NCBI RefSeq assembly: GCF_000337455.1
Contig: NZ_AOIU01000033.1
Coordinates: forward strand, 1 to 64,000
Source of the DNA: Halosimplex carlsbadense 2-9-1
GTDB lineage: Archaea > Halobacteriota > Halobacteria > Halobacteriales > Haloarculaceae
Length of the DNA: 64,000 nucleotides
Direction: 5' to 3'
The position numbers and the translations under genes were made by a program. The notes under the pieces were generated by a model, which worked only from the letters and a program-made list of their open reading frames with translations, was not told the origin of the DNA and ran no database searches. This document shows, piece by piece, positions 17,496 through 26,559 of this stretch. Each line of letters begins with the position of its first letter. Positions within the stretch are counted from its first letter, which is position 1.

Positions 17496-18356
17496 ATGAG
17501 TGACTCGGAGAAGAAAGTGACTGACATGCAGGGGCGGTACATGCAGGCCGTCGCCGAGGGGCACCAGCGCGACGACGCCGGCTGGCAGTCCTGTCGGATC
17601 GTCCTCACCACCGAGCGGCTGGTGCTCGTCGCCGACGGGAAGCTCACCGTCCCGCTCGCCGATATCGACGAGGTCGGCGAACGCTACGACGTGAACCAGC
17701 GGGCCGCCGGCGTCGCAAGCTACCTCGGCCTCCACGTCGGTGACGACGTGGTGTTAGTCTCGGGCGCCGAACACGACGAGTTCGAGACCGATTTCTACCA
17801 CGCCTGCCTCAACGGCGAGGTGCTCTTCGTCGACCACCCCGCCGTCGAGGGCGGCGTCGTCCAGGGCACCGACTGGACGAAGGCCCGGATCCGCATCACC
17901 GACGACGATATCCGGCTGGCGCTGGCCGACGGCGAGCGCGTCGTCATCGAGCGCGACGACATCGGCGAGGTCGAGGAGGACGAACGCCAGGCCGCCGGGG
18001 AGGAGCGCCGGGTCATCGAGGTCGAGCACAGCCAGGGGGAGACCAGCGTCGAGACCCACATCACCGGCGGCGAGTACGATCTATCCGTCCTCTGGCAGGT
18101 GCTGGAGGAGGGCGTCGAGCGCAACCGCGCCGACCTGGACCTGGGCCCCGTCGAGGAGCAGGTCGTCATGGCCTTGCACTCGGGCGTCTCGCCGTTCGAG
18201 ATCCCCGACTTCGTCGACAGCGAGGTCGAGGACATCGAAGCGATCTACGACCGACTGATCGAACTCGACGTGATCGAGGTGGTCCGCGAGCGCACCGAGG
18301 TAGAGATGACCGCACGCGGGCGCTCGGTCGCCGGCGAGACGATGGGCGAGCAGTAG
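17496..18356 (+). CDS. cheF: CheF-family taxis protein (DUF439), second copy
   Basis: A 286-residue paralogue of the protein encoded at 15510. The same layout is seen: WQSCRIVLTTERLVLVADG, the WTKARIRITDDD module, and the C-terminal EEQVVMALHSGVSPFEIPDF helix region, ending RGRSVAGETMGEQ. Having two copies is usual in haloarchaea (CheF1 and CheF2), but in Halobacterium they sit inside the che operon, whereas here they flank an unrelated membrane gene. Their separate roles cannot be told from sequence. Confidence 0.85.
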   Translation: MSDSEKKVTDMQGRYMQAVAEGHQRDDAGWQSCRIVLTTERLVLVADGKLTVPLADIDEVGERYDVNQRAAGVASYLGLHVGDDVVLVSGAEHDEFETDFYHACLNGEVLFVDHPAVEGGVVQGTDWTKARIRITDDDIRLALADGERVVIERDDIGEVEEDERQAAGEERRVIEVEHSQGETSVETHITGGEYDLSVLWQVLEEGVERNRADLDLGPVEEQVVMALHSGVSPFEIPDFVDSEVEDIEAIYDRLIELDVIEVVRERTEVEMTARGRSVAGETMGEQ

Positions 18357-18385
18357 CTGTCGGCTCGGGCTCGCTGCGAACGCGG

Positions 18386-19378
18386 TCAGAAGCGCGCGTG
18401 TCCCTCCAGGGACTCGTTGTACTCCATGTCCATCGTCATCGCCACCACGGTGACGAAACAGCTGAACAGGACGACCAGTATCCCGATCTGGGCCGAGAGG
18501 ACGGTCAATCCGCCGTCGAGAGCGGCCCAGCCGAGCGACGCGAGGCCGGCGACCACGCCGAGCGGCCCCAGTCCGTAGAGGAAGACCAGCGGGTGGAAGT
18601 CCGTGACGAGGTACCTGGCTTTCAGCCGCCAGAGGAACCGAATCAGCAGGAGCTTCGACAGTTTCGGGACGAACGAACTGTACTCGATCCCGCTCTCCTC
18701 GTCGCCGTACACCGCCCGCATCTCCACGTCGGTGATCCGGAACCCGTGGACGTTGAGCTTCACGATGAGGTCGTTGAGAAAGCCGTAGTCGTCGTAGAGG
18801 TCGTCGATCTCCAGCGCTTCCAGGGCTTCCCGGGAGATCGCCGTGTAGCCGTTCTGCGGGTCGTTCATCCCCCAGTACCCGCTCGCGATCTTGGTCATGA
18901 ACGTCAGTATCGCGTTGCCGGTGAACCGCCACCGGGACATCCCGCGGTAGTGTTCGGCGGAGTAGAGCCGGTTCCCCTTCGAGTAATCCGCCCGCCCCGT
19001 CACGACCGGTTCGATGATCTCGTCGAGGATGTCGGGGTCCATCTGCCCGTCGCCGTTCATCACGGCGACCACGTCCATGCCCGCTTGCACCGCGAACTCG
19101 TAGCCCGTCTTTATCGCACCGCCCACGCCCTTGTTAGTCTCGTGGCGGTGGGGAACCACCCGAGCCCGGACCTGTCCGCCGTCGGCCTTCGCGACGTTCG
19201 GGGACGCGTTCACCCGTTCGGCCACGCGCTGTATCCGCTCCCACGTCCCGTCGGACGACCGGTCGTCTATCACGAAAACTCGGTCGACGAACTCGGGGAT
19301 CGTCGTGATCACCTCCCCTACGAACTCCGCTTCGTTGTGGGCTGGGACCACTACACCGACGGTCTTCCCTTCGTACAT
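18386..19378 (-). CDS. Family 2 glycosyltransferase (dolichol-phosphate sugar synthase type)
   Basis: A 330-residue protein. The GT-A domain begins VGVVVPAHNEAEFVGEV, has the nucleotide-binding FVIDDRSSDGTW, the NKGVGGAIKTGYEFA block and the VAVMNGDGQMDP motif that carries the metal-binding Asp residues. The acceptor region includes NDPQNGYTAISREALEAL. Two C-terminal membrane helices (about 255-280 and 287-310) anchor it. Such enzymes load a sugar on dolichol phosphate for N-glycosylation of S-layer or archaellin, as with AglJ-type proteins; the sugar is unknown. The ATG at 19378 is preferred over 19423. wecB next to it suggests a surface-glycan locus. Confidence 0.8.
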   Translation of the reverse strand: MYEGKTVGVVVPAHNEAEFVGEVITTIPEFVDRVFVIDDRSSDGTWERIQRVAERVNASPNVAKADGGQVRARVVPHRHETNKGVGGAIKTGYEFAVQAGMDVVAVMNGDGQMDPDILDEIIEPVVTGRADYSKGNRLYSAEHYRGMSRWRFTGNAILTFMTKIASGYWGMNDPQNGYTAISREALEALEIDDLYDDYGFLNDLIVKLNVHGFRITDVEMRAVYGDEESGIEYSSFVPKLSKLLLIRFLWRLKARYLVTDFHPLVFLYGLGPLGVVAGLASLGWAALDGGLTVLSAQIGILVVLFSCFVTVVAMTMDMEYNESLEGHARF

Positions 19379-19635
19379 CCCGCCCGAGTATCGCGCTGAT
19401 ATCCACTTGGTAATGGAGCGCATAGGGGAAGGATCTGACGGGTAAAAAACCCGCTACCGCCGGTTTGGCGGGCGGTGCTGTCACGCGAGACAAGGAGGAG
19501 AGGGGCGTCAGAAGGGGGCTGAGACGGCCGCTCGTGCGGAAACTGGTCGGGCGAGCGGAGCCGAGAGGCGTCGGTATGGGAGCGGTGGGAGCCGTTCGGA
19601 CGGAGCCGGGCCGGCCGTTCGAGTCGGTCCCGCGA

Positions 19636-20742
19636 TCACCGGTCGCGAATCGGGTTCGGGTCGGCCTGTTCGGGCGTCGAGCGGTCTTCGAGTACGTCTA
19701 CGATCCGCGTCGCCGCCGTCCCGTCGCCGTACAGGGACGGTTTCGAGCCGTCGGGCTCGGGGGCGGTCAACCCGGTCGCGATCCGGTCGGGGTCGGCGCC
19801 GACGAGGGCGTTCCACCCGCACTCGACCGTCTCGACCCACTCCGTCTCCTCCCGGAGGGTCAGACAGAACGTATCGAGGAAGAAGGCCTCCTTCTGGACG
19901 CCGCCGGAGTCGGTCGCGACGCGGGCCGCGGCGTCCAGCAACCGGACGAAATCGAGGTAGCCCACGGGGTCGACGAGCCGGAGTCGCTCGGCGTACTCCT
20001 TCCAGCGCCCGTCGTCGCGGAGGCGCTGCTCGGTCCGCGGATGCACCGGCAGGACGACCTCCCGGTCGGCGCTCGCGAGGGCGTCCAGGATCGCCGTCAA
20101 CCGGTCCGGGTCGTCGGTGTTACGCGGTCGATGCACCGTCGCGAGGACGAACTCGCCCGGCGAGAGCCCCATGTCGTCGAGGACCGTCGACGCGTTCCGC
20201 GCGTGTTCGCGCGCGGCCAGTATCGCGTCGTACTGCACGTCCCCGACGACGTGGACGCGCTCGTCGGGGATCCCCTCTTCGCGCAGGGTCTCGGCGGCTC
20301 GATCGGAGGGAGCCAACAGCACGTCCGCGACGTGGTCCGTGAGCACCCTGTTGACCTCCTCGGGCATCTCGCGGTCGTAACTCCGGAGCCCGGACTCGAC
20401 GTGAACCAGGTCGGGCGAGGACTTCGACGCGGCGATCGCGGCCCCCAGCGTCGAGTTCGTGTCGCCGTACACCAGCACGCAGTCGGGCGACTCGGATTCG
20501 ATGGCCTCCTCGATACCCACGATGCACTCGGCCGTCTGGCGGCCGTGGGTGTCGGAGCCGACCCCCAGCTGGTAGTCGGGCTCGGGGATCCCCAGCTCGT
20601 CGAAAAACACCGCCGACAGCTCCGCGTCGTAGTGTTGGCCGGTGTGAAGCAGTACCTCCTCGTGGTCGTCCCGCAGCGCTCGGGTGAGCGCGAACTCCTT
20701 GACGAACTGCGGTCGCGCCCCGACGACAGAGAGCACCTTCAT
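19636..20742 (-). CDS. wecB: UDP-N-acetylglucosamine 2-epimerase
   Basis: A 368-residue enzyme converting UDP-GlcNAc to UDP-ManNAc for surface polysaccharide or glycan synthesis. Diagnostic parts: MKVLSVVGARPQFVK at the start, LLHTGQHYD, VLVYGDTNSTLGAA, HVESGLRSYDREMPEE, and in the second Rossmann domain TVHRPRNTDD and the VATDSGGVQKEAF substrate loop. The ATG at 20742 is fixed by the family N-terminus. It precedes the GT2 gene on the same strand, with a 258-base gap. Confidence 0.92.
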   Translation of the reverse strand: MKVLSVVGARPQFVKEFALTRALRDDHEEVLLHTGQHYDAELSAVFFDELGIPEPDYQLGVGSDTHGRQTAECIVGIEEAIESESPDCVLVYGDTNSTLGAAIAASKSSPDLVHVESGLRSYDREMPEEVNRVLTDHVADVLLAPSDRAAETLREEGIPDERVHVVGDVQYDAILAAREHARNASTVLDDMGLSPGEFVLATVHRPRNTDDPDRLTAILDALASADREVVLPVHPRTEQRLRDDGRWKEYAERLRLVDPVGYLDFVRLLDAAARVATDSGGVQKEAFFLDTFCLTLREETEWVETVECGWNALVGADPDRIATGLTAPEPDGSKPSLYGDGTAATRIVDVLEDRSTPEQADPNPIRDR

Positions 20743-21078
20743 ACTACGGCGAAGACCACCTCGGAGTTCCATCAATATACTCCGCCTAAGCGCCCGTCCG
20801 TCCCCACCGATCCCGCGGTCTCCGGGCCGACCGTCGTCTGGACTTCGGACCGGCGACGAGTCGTCGGCGAAGACGACCGTCCACGGCCGCCGACGCGCGG
20901 CTCGACGGCGGATCTGACGCCCGCGAATCCGCCGGTTCGACGCCGTCTTGGCCGCGAGTTGCGGCCCGCTCGGCCGGGATTATACGTTCGTTTCCGACCT
21001 ATCAAGCGATCCATAACTATCCGAGCACCGGCGAAACCACGGACGTGAACGCTCGGCTAGACGCCGTAGCGACTAGCC
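20743..21078. other. Intergenic region between wecB and the DUF354 remnant
   Basis: About 335 bases. An AT-rich GGATTATACG patch near 20978 could be a relic promoter for the decayed DUF354 gene. No further coding sequence is evident. Confidence 0.4.
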
Positions 21079-21205
21079 GTGAGATATCTCGTTTTCACGA
21101 ACACGCCGGCTCACGTCCACCTGTACCGCAACGCGGCCGAACGGCTGGAGTGGTACGACCTCGCCTACGAGGTGTACGGTCACTGTGACACCACGAAGGG
21201 GTCGC
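21079..21205 (+). pseudogene. Decayed DUF354 (WecB-like glycosyltransferase fold) gene
   Basis: The first 23 codons from a GTG start read MRYLVFTNTPAHVHLYRNAA and match the N-terminus of haloarchaeal DUF354 proteins. In that family about 25-30 more residues (ending in a Cys/Thr-rich motif) should follow, but the frame jumps straight to YDLAYEVYGHCDTTKGS, which belongs further on. After TTKGS similarity stops and the frame runs on as antisense of the methyltransferase gene. So the gene has an internal deletion and has lost its 3' part. Its place beside wecB and a GT2 gene fits a reduced glycan locus. Confidence 0.65.
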
Positions 21206-21217
21206 GCGACCGGGCGG

Positions 21218-21916
21218 TTACGGCGACCTGCTCGCCCTGGCGGTCACGGCTACCCAGGCGTCTCCCGCGTCGTCCCCGCCTGTCCCGTCGCCGCCCCCGC
21301 CGTCCGTCGCGACGGAGACGACCTCGAACCCCGCGGCCTCGAACAGGTGGCGAGCGCGGCCGGGGTCGTAGCGCTCGAAGTGACGCCGGTCCTCGTCGTA
21401 CGGGCTCGCGTCGACGCCCTCGCCCGGACCGCCTGCGGCCTTGAGCGAGACGAGCGCGACGCCGCCCTGTGCGAGCACCCGTTCGAACTCGGCGAGGGTG
21501 GCTGAAACGTCGCGCTCGGGGACGTGCAGCAGCGACGCGCAGGCCCACAGCCCGTCGAAGCCGTCGTCGGCGAACGGGAGCGTACGCATGTCGCCTCGGA
21601 CCGGCGCCCCGTCGGGGACGCGCTCGCGGGCCCGGTCGAGGAACGACCGGGTCAGGTCGAACGGGACGGTGTCGAAGCCCGCCTCGGTGAACGCCGCGGA
21701 CTCCCAGCCCGGGCCACAGCCCACGTCGAGGACGCGGGGCGGGCCGGTCGGGTCCGGTTCGCCGCCTCGGGTCCCCGGATCGGCGCCCGTCGCGTCGACC
21801 GCGGTCACGAACGCCTCGACGATGTCGGCGACGACCGAACGGTCGCCGTGGCGGTCGGCGTAGTCGTCGGCGACGCGCTCGTAGGTCTCGACCGTCCGGC
21901 GGACTCGCTCGTCCAT
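21218..21916 (-). CDS. Class I SAM-dependent methyltransferase
   Basis: A 232-residue protein with the methyltransferase motifs: [16 protein letters not shown] (motif I), [14 protein letters not shown] (motif II), [25 protein letters not shown] (SAM-binding Asp and motif IV) and GGVALVSLK (motif VI), resembling UbiE/Methyltransf_11 proteins. The C-terminus ends in a Gly/Asp-rich stretch ([15 protein letters not shown]). The substrate is unknown. Its 3' end lies against the truncated DUF354 remnant, so the deletion there may have joined the two. Confidence 0.82.
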   Translation of the reverse strand: MDERVRRTVETYERVADDYADRHGDRSVVADIVEAFVTAVDATGADPGTRGGEPDPTGPPRVLDVGCGPGWESAAFTEAGFDTVPFDLTRSFLDRARERVPDGAPVRGDMRTLPFADDGFDGLWACASLLHVPERDVSATLAEFERVLAQGGVALVSLKAAGGPGEGVDASPYDEDRRHFERYDPGRARHLFEAAGFEVVSVATDGGGGDGTGGDDAGDAWVAVTARASRSP

Positions 21917-22035
21917 GCGGGCGGGGGTGGGATCGCCGCGGTGGTAAGCCTACCGACGGACGGGGGACACCGAGGGCGGGTCGACACGCCGACCAGAACG
22001 ACACTATAAAGCGGCGGTGCGCCGAAGCCGGCGGT

Positions 22036-22680
22036 ATGAACCCGAAGATCCTGATTCTCGGTCCGCCGGGCGCCGGTAAAGGCACGCAGAGCGCGCGTCT
22101 CGCCGACGAGTTCGGCGTCGAGCACGTCACGACGGGCGACGCGCTGCGGGCGAACAAGGAGATGGACATCAGCGACATGGACACCGAGTACGATACGCCC
22201 GGCGAGTACATGGACCGCGGGGACCTCGTCCCGGACGTCGTCGTCGACGCGATGGTCGGCGAGGCCCTGGACGGTCGCGATGGGTTCGTCCTCGACGGCT
22301 ACCCGCGCAACGGCGACCAGGCCGAGGCGCTCACGGACATGACGGATCTGGACGTCGTGCTCGTCCTCGACGTGCCCGAGGAGGAACTTGTCGGCCGACT
22401 CACCGGTCGCCGGGTCTGCGAGGACTGTGGCACAAACTACCACGTCGAGTTCAACCAGCCCGAGACGGAGGGCGTCTGCGACGACTGTGGCGGCGACCTC
22501 TACCAGCGCGAGGACGACGACGAGGAGTCCGTGCGCAACCGGCTGTCGGTCTATCACGACAACACCGAGCCCGTGCTGGAGCTGTACGCCGACCACGACG
22601 GCTACGTCGAGATCGACGGCGACCAGGCCCCCGACGAGGTCTGGGAAGACGTGAAAGCGGCCGTCGAGGCCGAGGCGTGA
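22036..22680 (+). CDS. adk: Adenylate kinase
   Basis: A 214-residue enzyme, ATP + AMP = 2 ADP. Walker A is [17 protein letters not shown]; the AMP site includes TTGDALR; the LID domain carries a zinc-type set of four Cys (CEDCG and CDDCG). [10 protein letters not shown] is the adenylate kinase signature. In archaea adk sits with an EMC3-like membrane gene, cmk and truB in a conserved neighbourhood, which is also the case here. TATAAA-like bases (ACTATAAAGC) lie about 25-35 bases upstream of the ATG. Confidence 0.95.
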   Translation: MNPKILILGPPGAGKGTQSARLADEFGVEHVTTGDALRANKEMDISDMDTEYDTPGEYMDRGDLVPDVVVDAMVGEALDGRDGFVLDGYPRNGDQAEALTDMTDLDVVLVLDVPEEELVGRLTGRRVCEDCGTNYHVEFNQPETEGVCDDCGGDLYQREDDDEESVRNRLSVYHDNTEPVLELYADHDGYVEIDGDQAPDEVWEDVKAAVEAEA

Positions 22681-22745
22681 CCCCGCTCGGACGGCGATCG
22701 GGAGAATTAAAGGTTGATAACGACCGAGGACGGAGATAGATAGCA

Positions 22746-23717
22746 ATGGCACGGACGGCAGAAAAGGCGGCGTCGCTGGCCGACGAGAGCCAGTCGATGG
22801 CCGACGCGATGGCGCGCGTGCTCGCGGTGGCGGACGACCAGGGCACCGTGCAGTGGTCGGACGTCAGCGGCGACATTACCAGCGGCGAGTGGGGGCGGCT
22901 CATCGAGCAGGGTATCCTCGTCGACGTCGACGGCGAGGGTTTCGTCGTCGACGACCCCGAAGGCGTTCGCGACGCCCTCGGCGACGACGCGCCCGACGAC
23001 ACCGGCTCGGCGGGGACGTCGTCGGACGTCGGCGGCTCGTCGGCGTCGAATAGCTCGGATTCGTCCGCGTCGAGCGGCTCCACCGACGACGACGAGGGCG
23101 GGTGGTCCCGCTGGGACAAGATGGCAGCGGTCGCGACGATCGCCCTCTTTCTCGGCTACTCGCAGGCGCCGATCCGCAACACCGTCGGCGGCGTGATCGA
23201 CATCGGTCTCGGACCGCTGGCGGACGTGTTGCCCTTCTACATCATGATCCTCGTGCTCGCCACGTTCACCGGCTTCAGCTCGACGGTGCTGCAGGGCAAG
23301 CTGATGAACATGGACAAGATGGGCGAGTACCAGGAGCGCATGCAGGAGATCCAGGAGCGCCGCAAGGACGCCAAGGAGCGCGGCGACGACGAGGCCCTCG
23401 AAGAGATCCAGGAGGAGCAGATGGAGGCGATGGGCGACCAGCTCGGCATGTTCAAAGAGCAGTTCCGCCCGATGGTGTGGATCATGCTCGTCAACATCCC
23501 CGTGTTCCTCTGGATCTACTTCATGGTCCAGACGCCGGAGATGGTCGCCGGTGCAGGTCCGGTGATGGTCCTCCCGCTCATCGGCGAGATCGCGTCGTGG
23601 AGCGAGCGCATCGGCCCGATGTGGGCGTGGATCGTCTGGTACTTCGTCTGCTCGATGAGCTTCACCCAGATCGTCCGCAAGGCGCTCGACGTCCAGACGA
23701 CGCCGTCGACGTCCTAA
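22746..23717 (+). CDS. EMC3/TMCO1-type (DUF106) membrane insertase-like protein
   Basis: A 323-residue protein of the archaeal DUF106 family, which belongs to the Oxa1/YidC/GET1/EMC3 superfamily of membrane-protein insertases. Residues 1-115 are a cytoplasmic part specific to haloarchaea with a Ser/Asp linker. Membrane segments are at about 133-150, 158-180, 240-262 and 288-310; between the first pair and the third lies a charged coiled-coil (YQERMQEIQERRKDAKERG), as in EMC3. It is directly downstream of adk, a conserved archaeal arrangement near secY. Confidence 0.85.
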   Translation: MARTAEKAASLADESQSMADAMARVLAVADDQGTVQWSDVSGDITSGEWGRLIEQGILVDVDGEGFVVDDPEGVRDALGDDAPDDTGSAGTSSDVGGSSASNSSDSSASSGSTDDDEGGWSRWDKMAAVATIALFLGYSQAPIRNTVGGVIDIGLGPLADVLPFYIMILVLATFTGFSSTVLQGKLMNMDKMGEYQERMQEIQERRKDAKERGDDEALEEIQEEQMEAMGDQLGMFKEQFRPMVWIMLVNIPVFLWIYFMVQTPEMVAGAGPVMVLPLIGEIASWSERIGPMWAWIVWYFVCSMSFTQIVRKALDVQTTPSTS

Positions 23718-23790
23718 CGCCGTCCGTCTCGATTCTCTCGGCCGCGGTACGTGCTGGCGGTCGTCTCCTCGGCGGCAGGTCGACGTACTC

Positions 23791-25041
23791 TCAGCGCTCG
23801 ACGTCGACCTGGGCGGGATCGGGGTCCATCTTGAAGACGACGCTGGGCTCCCACAGCAGGCGGTGTTCCTTGTAGGTCCCTTTGCCCATGCCGCCGTGTT
23901 CCTGGTTGGACTCGGTGACTTCGAGGAAGGCGAGTTCGCTGAGCAGCCCGCGGATGGAGTCGGTGGTCAGGTCGTCGGCGCCCTCGGCCTCGCAGACCTT
24001 CTGGTAGACGTCGTAGATGACGGTCGTCCGGAACCAGTCTTCCTCGGGGCCAGTGTTGGCGGTGAGGTTCGCCAGCGCGTAGAGGACGTACTTGCTGTGG
24101 GGCGGCAGGCCGGCGATGAGCTCCTTGAGCCGCTCGACCTCGGCCTGCTCCTGGGCGCGTTCGAGGTGGTCCTCGGTCACCTCGTCGAGGCCGTTGTTCT
24201 TCGCGTAGTCGCCGGCGTGGCGCAGCAGGCGGATGGCTTTGCGCGCGTCGCCGTGGCGCTGGGCGGCCAGCGCCGCGGTCTTCGGGATGACGCCGGCGTC
24301 GAGCACGTCGTCGCAGAAGGCGTCGCGCCGATTTTCGAGGATCTGTCGGAGCTGTTCGCCGTCGTAGGGGTCGAAGATGAACTCGTTGTGACCGAGGCTG
24401 CTCTTGACCCGCTCGGTCATCTGCTCGCGGAAGTTCACCTTGTTCGAGATGGAGATGATACCGATGGGCACGTCGACCTTCCCGGCCTCGCGGGCTCGCG
24501 AGAGCAACATCAGGACGTTGTCGTCGTCGAGCCGGTCGACTTCGTCGAGGGTGATGAGCGCGGCGTCGTACTCGCGGTCGAGGATCTCCCAGAGGCGGTT
24601 GTAGTACTCGTTGGTCGAGATGCCCCGCGTCGGGATGTCGACGCCGGAGCCGGGGGGGTTGATACCGGTCGCAATGGTCTGGACGGCGTCGGCCTCGCCC
24701 TTGGCCTGGGCGCAGTCCACCGTGACGGTCGCCAGGCGGTTGGAGCGGCGCTGGGACTCCGTTCGCGCCCGTTCCATGACGTGGTTGGCGACGAGCGACT
24801 TGCCCGACCCGGTCTTCCCGTAGAGGATCACCGAGTTGGGCGGCGATCCCGTCACCGCGGGGCCGACCTCGTTGGCGAGGTCCCGGATGTGCTCGTCGCG
24901 GCCGACGATCCGCGCCTCGTCGGGGACGTGGTCGATGTTGAGCAACTCGCGGTTCGCGAAGACCGTGTCGCCGCCGCCCTCCTCGACCGCCTGGAACAGC
25001 TCGTCGCCCGCCTCCGCCGACCCGTCGCCGTGCTCCTGCAT
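23791..25041 (-). CDS. Orc1/Cdc6-type replication initiator
   Basis: A 416-residue AAA+ initiator. Walker A VILYGKTGSGKS, Walker B ALITLDEVDRLDD, sensor 1 IGIISISNKV and the sensor 2 region HGDARKAIRLLRHAGDY are all in place, and the C-terminal 90 residues form the winged helix that binds origin boxes. I choose the ATG at 25041: codons upstream to 25206 run over the first two origin repeats and are unlike the family. The gene reads away from a repeat-rich region at 25042-25980, the usual haloarchaeal orc-origin arrangement. Which orc subfamily it is cannot be settled by eye. Confidence 0.88.
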   Translation of the reverse strand: MQEHGDGSAEAGDELFQAVEEGGGDTVFANRELLNIDHVPDEARIVGRDEHIRDLANEVGPAVTGSPPNSVILYGKTGSGKSLVANHVMERARTESQRRSNRLATVTVDCAQAKGEADAVQTIATGINPPGSGVDIPTRGISTNEYYNRLWEILDREYDAALITLDEVDRLDDDNVLMLLSRAREAGKVDVPIGIISISNKVNFREQMTERVKSSLGHNEFIFDPYDGEQLRQILENRRDAFCDDVLDAGVIPKTAALAAQRHGDARKAIRLLRHAGDYAKNNGLDEVTEDHLERAQEQAEVERLKELIAGLPPHSKYVLYALANLTANTGPEEDWFRTTVIYDVYQKVCEAEGADDLTTDSIRGLLSELAFLEVTESNQEHGGMGKGTYKEHRLLWEPSVVFKMDPDPAQVDVER

Positions 25042-25062
25042 GGCTTGTCCGTTCGCGTCCCC

Positions 25063-25080
25063 GTGGAAAAGCGTTTCCAC
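25063..25080. repeat. Inverted repeat GTGGAAA-N4-TTTCCAC before orc
   Basis: A perfect 7-bp inverted repeat, 22-39 bases upstream of the orc start. The TTTCCAC half resembles part of the known haloarchaeal origin recognition box, unlike the TTCCGAGTTAGTT boxes nearby. Confidence 0.5.
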
Positions 25081-25796
25081 TGCACTCCGAGTTAGTTGCG
25101 GCCCACCAGCCCCCAGATGCCCGTCCTGTGTCGCCCGCTCGTAACTCTGAACTGGGTCGACCCCACTCGATTCCGAGTTACTGGCCCGGCGTTGCCGCCG
25201 CTCCATCGCTGATCAGCGTCGCCCCGCCGTCGCTGGCCCCGGCCGTCCACGTGATATCGTTGGAATGAACCGTCAACGAGCGTGTCCGACCGGGTTCGGC
25301 CGGGTGTCGGTTGGGTGTGACACACCTAATTCCGAGTTAGTTCGGCGACCTCAGCGGAGGTTCGACGTGTTCTCGCGTGGCCAGTCCAACGGACCCGTCG
25401 GTCCGACCGCTCGAGTTGGGGGACGAGCGGTCACAACGTCGTGACGGCCGAGGGGATCGAGGCGGCCCGGACTGAGGCCCGACCGCCGGGACAGCCCACT
25501 GGGACACCTGATTCCGAGTTAGTTCTAGTCGCAGTGAGCCGGTCGACGAATGACGACCCGGGACACCGAATTCCGAGTTAGTTGCGGCTCGGGTCATACA
25601 GTGGCACACACACCTGATTCCGAGTTAGTCGGCCAGTGTGACCGCCTCGCTGGGAGCACGGTGGAACCGGTTCCCGTCTCTCGATATTTCAGAGAGCTGA
25701 ACGACGGTTCGAGCGCTCCGACCGCCCTCTACTACCTCGTCTCTTCTCGTTTCTCTTCTCGTTCTAGAACCTAGTAACTAGTCTAGACACACCCGA

Positions 25797-25873
25797 TTCC
25801 GAGTTAGTTCCCGGGTCGTAGCGAACTCCTCCGGCCGCTCGGGCTCCACTAACTCGGAATCGGGTGTGTGTCT
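25797..25873. repeat. Inverted pair of origin boxes
   Basis: The last two boxes face each other: GATTCCGAGTTAGTT at about 25795-25809 and its reverse complement from 25848, followed by CGGGTGTGTGTC that mirrors the GACACACCC flank of the former. Facing boxes mark the cmk-proximal edge of the repeat field. Confidence 0.6.
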
Positions 25874-25980
25874 CCCCTGAGATATGATCTCCTGATGAGA
25901 CCGATTCGGGACGTGCGAACTCGTTGGGGCGAAACGGGCGGTTCCGCAACCTCTATTTACGGACCGAACGGAAACGACGT

Positions 25981-26559
25981 ATGTTGATAACCGTTTCCGG
26001 CCCAGCCGGGAGTGGCAAGAGTACGTTCGCCGCGGCGCTGGCGAACGCGCTGGAGGTGGACCACGTCAGCGGCGGCGATATCTTCCGCGAGATGGCCGAC
26101 GAGCGAGACATGTCGCTGGTCGCGTTCAACGAACTCGCCGAGGAGGACGACCAAGTCGACCGCGACCTGGACCGCCGGCTCCGCGAGATCGCCGACGAGA
26201 ACGACGACCTCATCCTCGAATCGCGCCTCGCCGGATGGATGGCCGGCGACCACGCCGACCTGCGCATCTGGCTCGACGCCCCGATGGACGTGCGCGCCGA
26301 GCGCATCGCCGACCGCGAGGACAAGTCCGTCACGACCGCCCGCGAGGAGACGACCGCCCGCGCCGAGAGCGAGGCCAAACGCTACGCCGAGTACTACGAC
26401 ATCGAGATCGACGACCGCTCGATATACGACCTCGTGCTCAACACCTCCCGGTGGAGCCCCGCCGCGGAGCTGGAGATCGTCCTCGCGGCCGTCGAGTCCT
26501 ACGACCCCGACGACGACGAGGGGCGAGCGCCGGTCACCGGCGTGGACTACGACTTCTGA
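25981..26559 (+). CDS. cmk: Cytidylate kinase (archaeal type)
   Basis: A 192-residue P-loop kinase phosphorylating CMP/d[23 protein letters not shown] carries Walker [16 protein letters not shown] follows as in archaeal Cmk; [22 protein letters not shown] and RIADREDK are the LID and NMP-binding parts. The ATG at 25981 is fixed by the P-loop start. Its TGA overlaps the truB ATG by one base, so the two are cotranscribed. Confidence 0.92.
   Translation: MLITVSGPAGSGKSTFAAALANALEVDHVSGGDIFREMADERDMSLVAFNELAEEDDQVDRDLDRRLREIADENDDLILESRLAGWMAGDHADLRIWLDAPMDVRAERIADREDKSVTTAREETTARAESEAKRYAEYYDIEIDDRSIYDLVLNTSRWSPAAELEIVLAAVESYDPDDDEGRAPVTGVDYDF

Larger units (their letters stand above)
25042..25980. 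other. Candidate replication origin between orc and cmk
   Basis: 939 bases without a gene. Eight copies of a TTCCGAGTTAGTT-type box are present: direct copies at about 25086, 25171, 25330, 25512, 25571, 25618 and 25797, and one inverted copy at 25848-25859. Six of them share the upstream flank ACACC(T/C)GA. A pyrimidine-rich, low-GC stretch at 25735-25790 between the last boxes could be the unwinding element. A separate palindrome GTGGAAA/TTTCCAC lies at 25063-25080, just before the orc ATG, where it could serve autoregulation. Origin function is inferred from the orc gene and repeats. Confidence 0.7.

Noticed and set aside
25086-25859. CRISPR array
   Set aside because: The repeats are short, irregularly spaced (about 35 to 190 bases), one is inverted, and no cas genes are near; they fit origin boxes next to orc.
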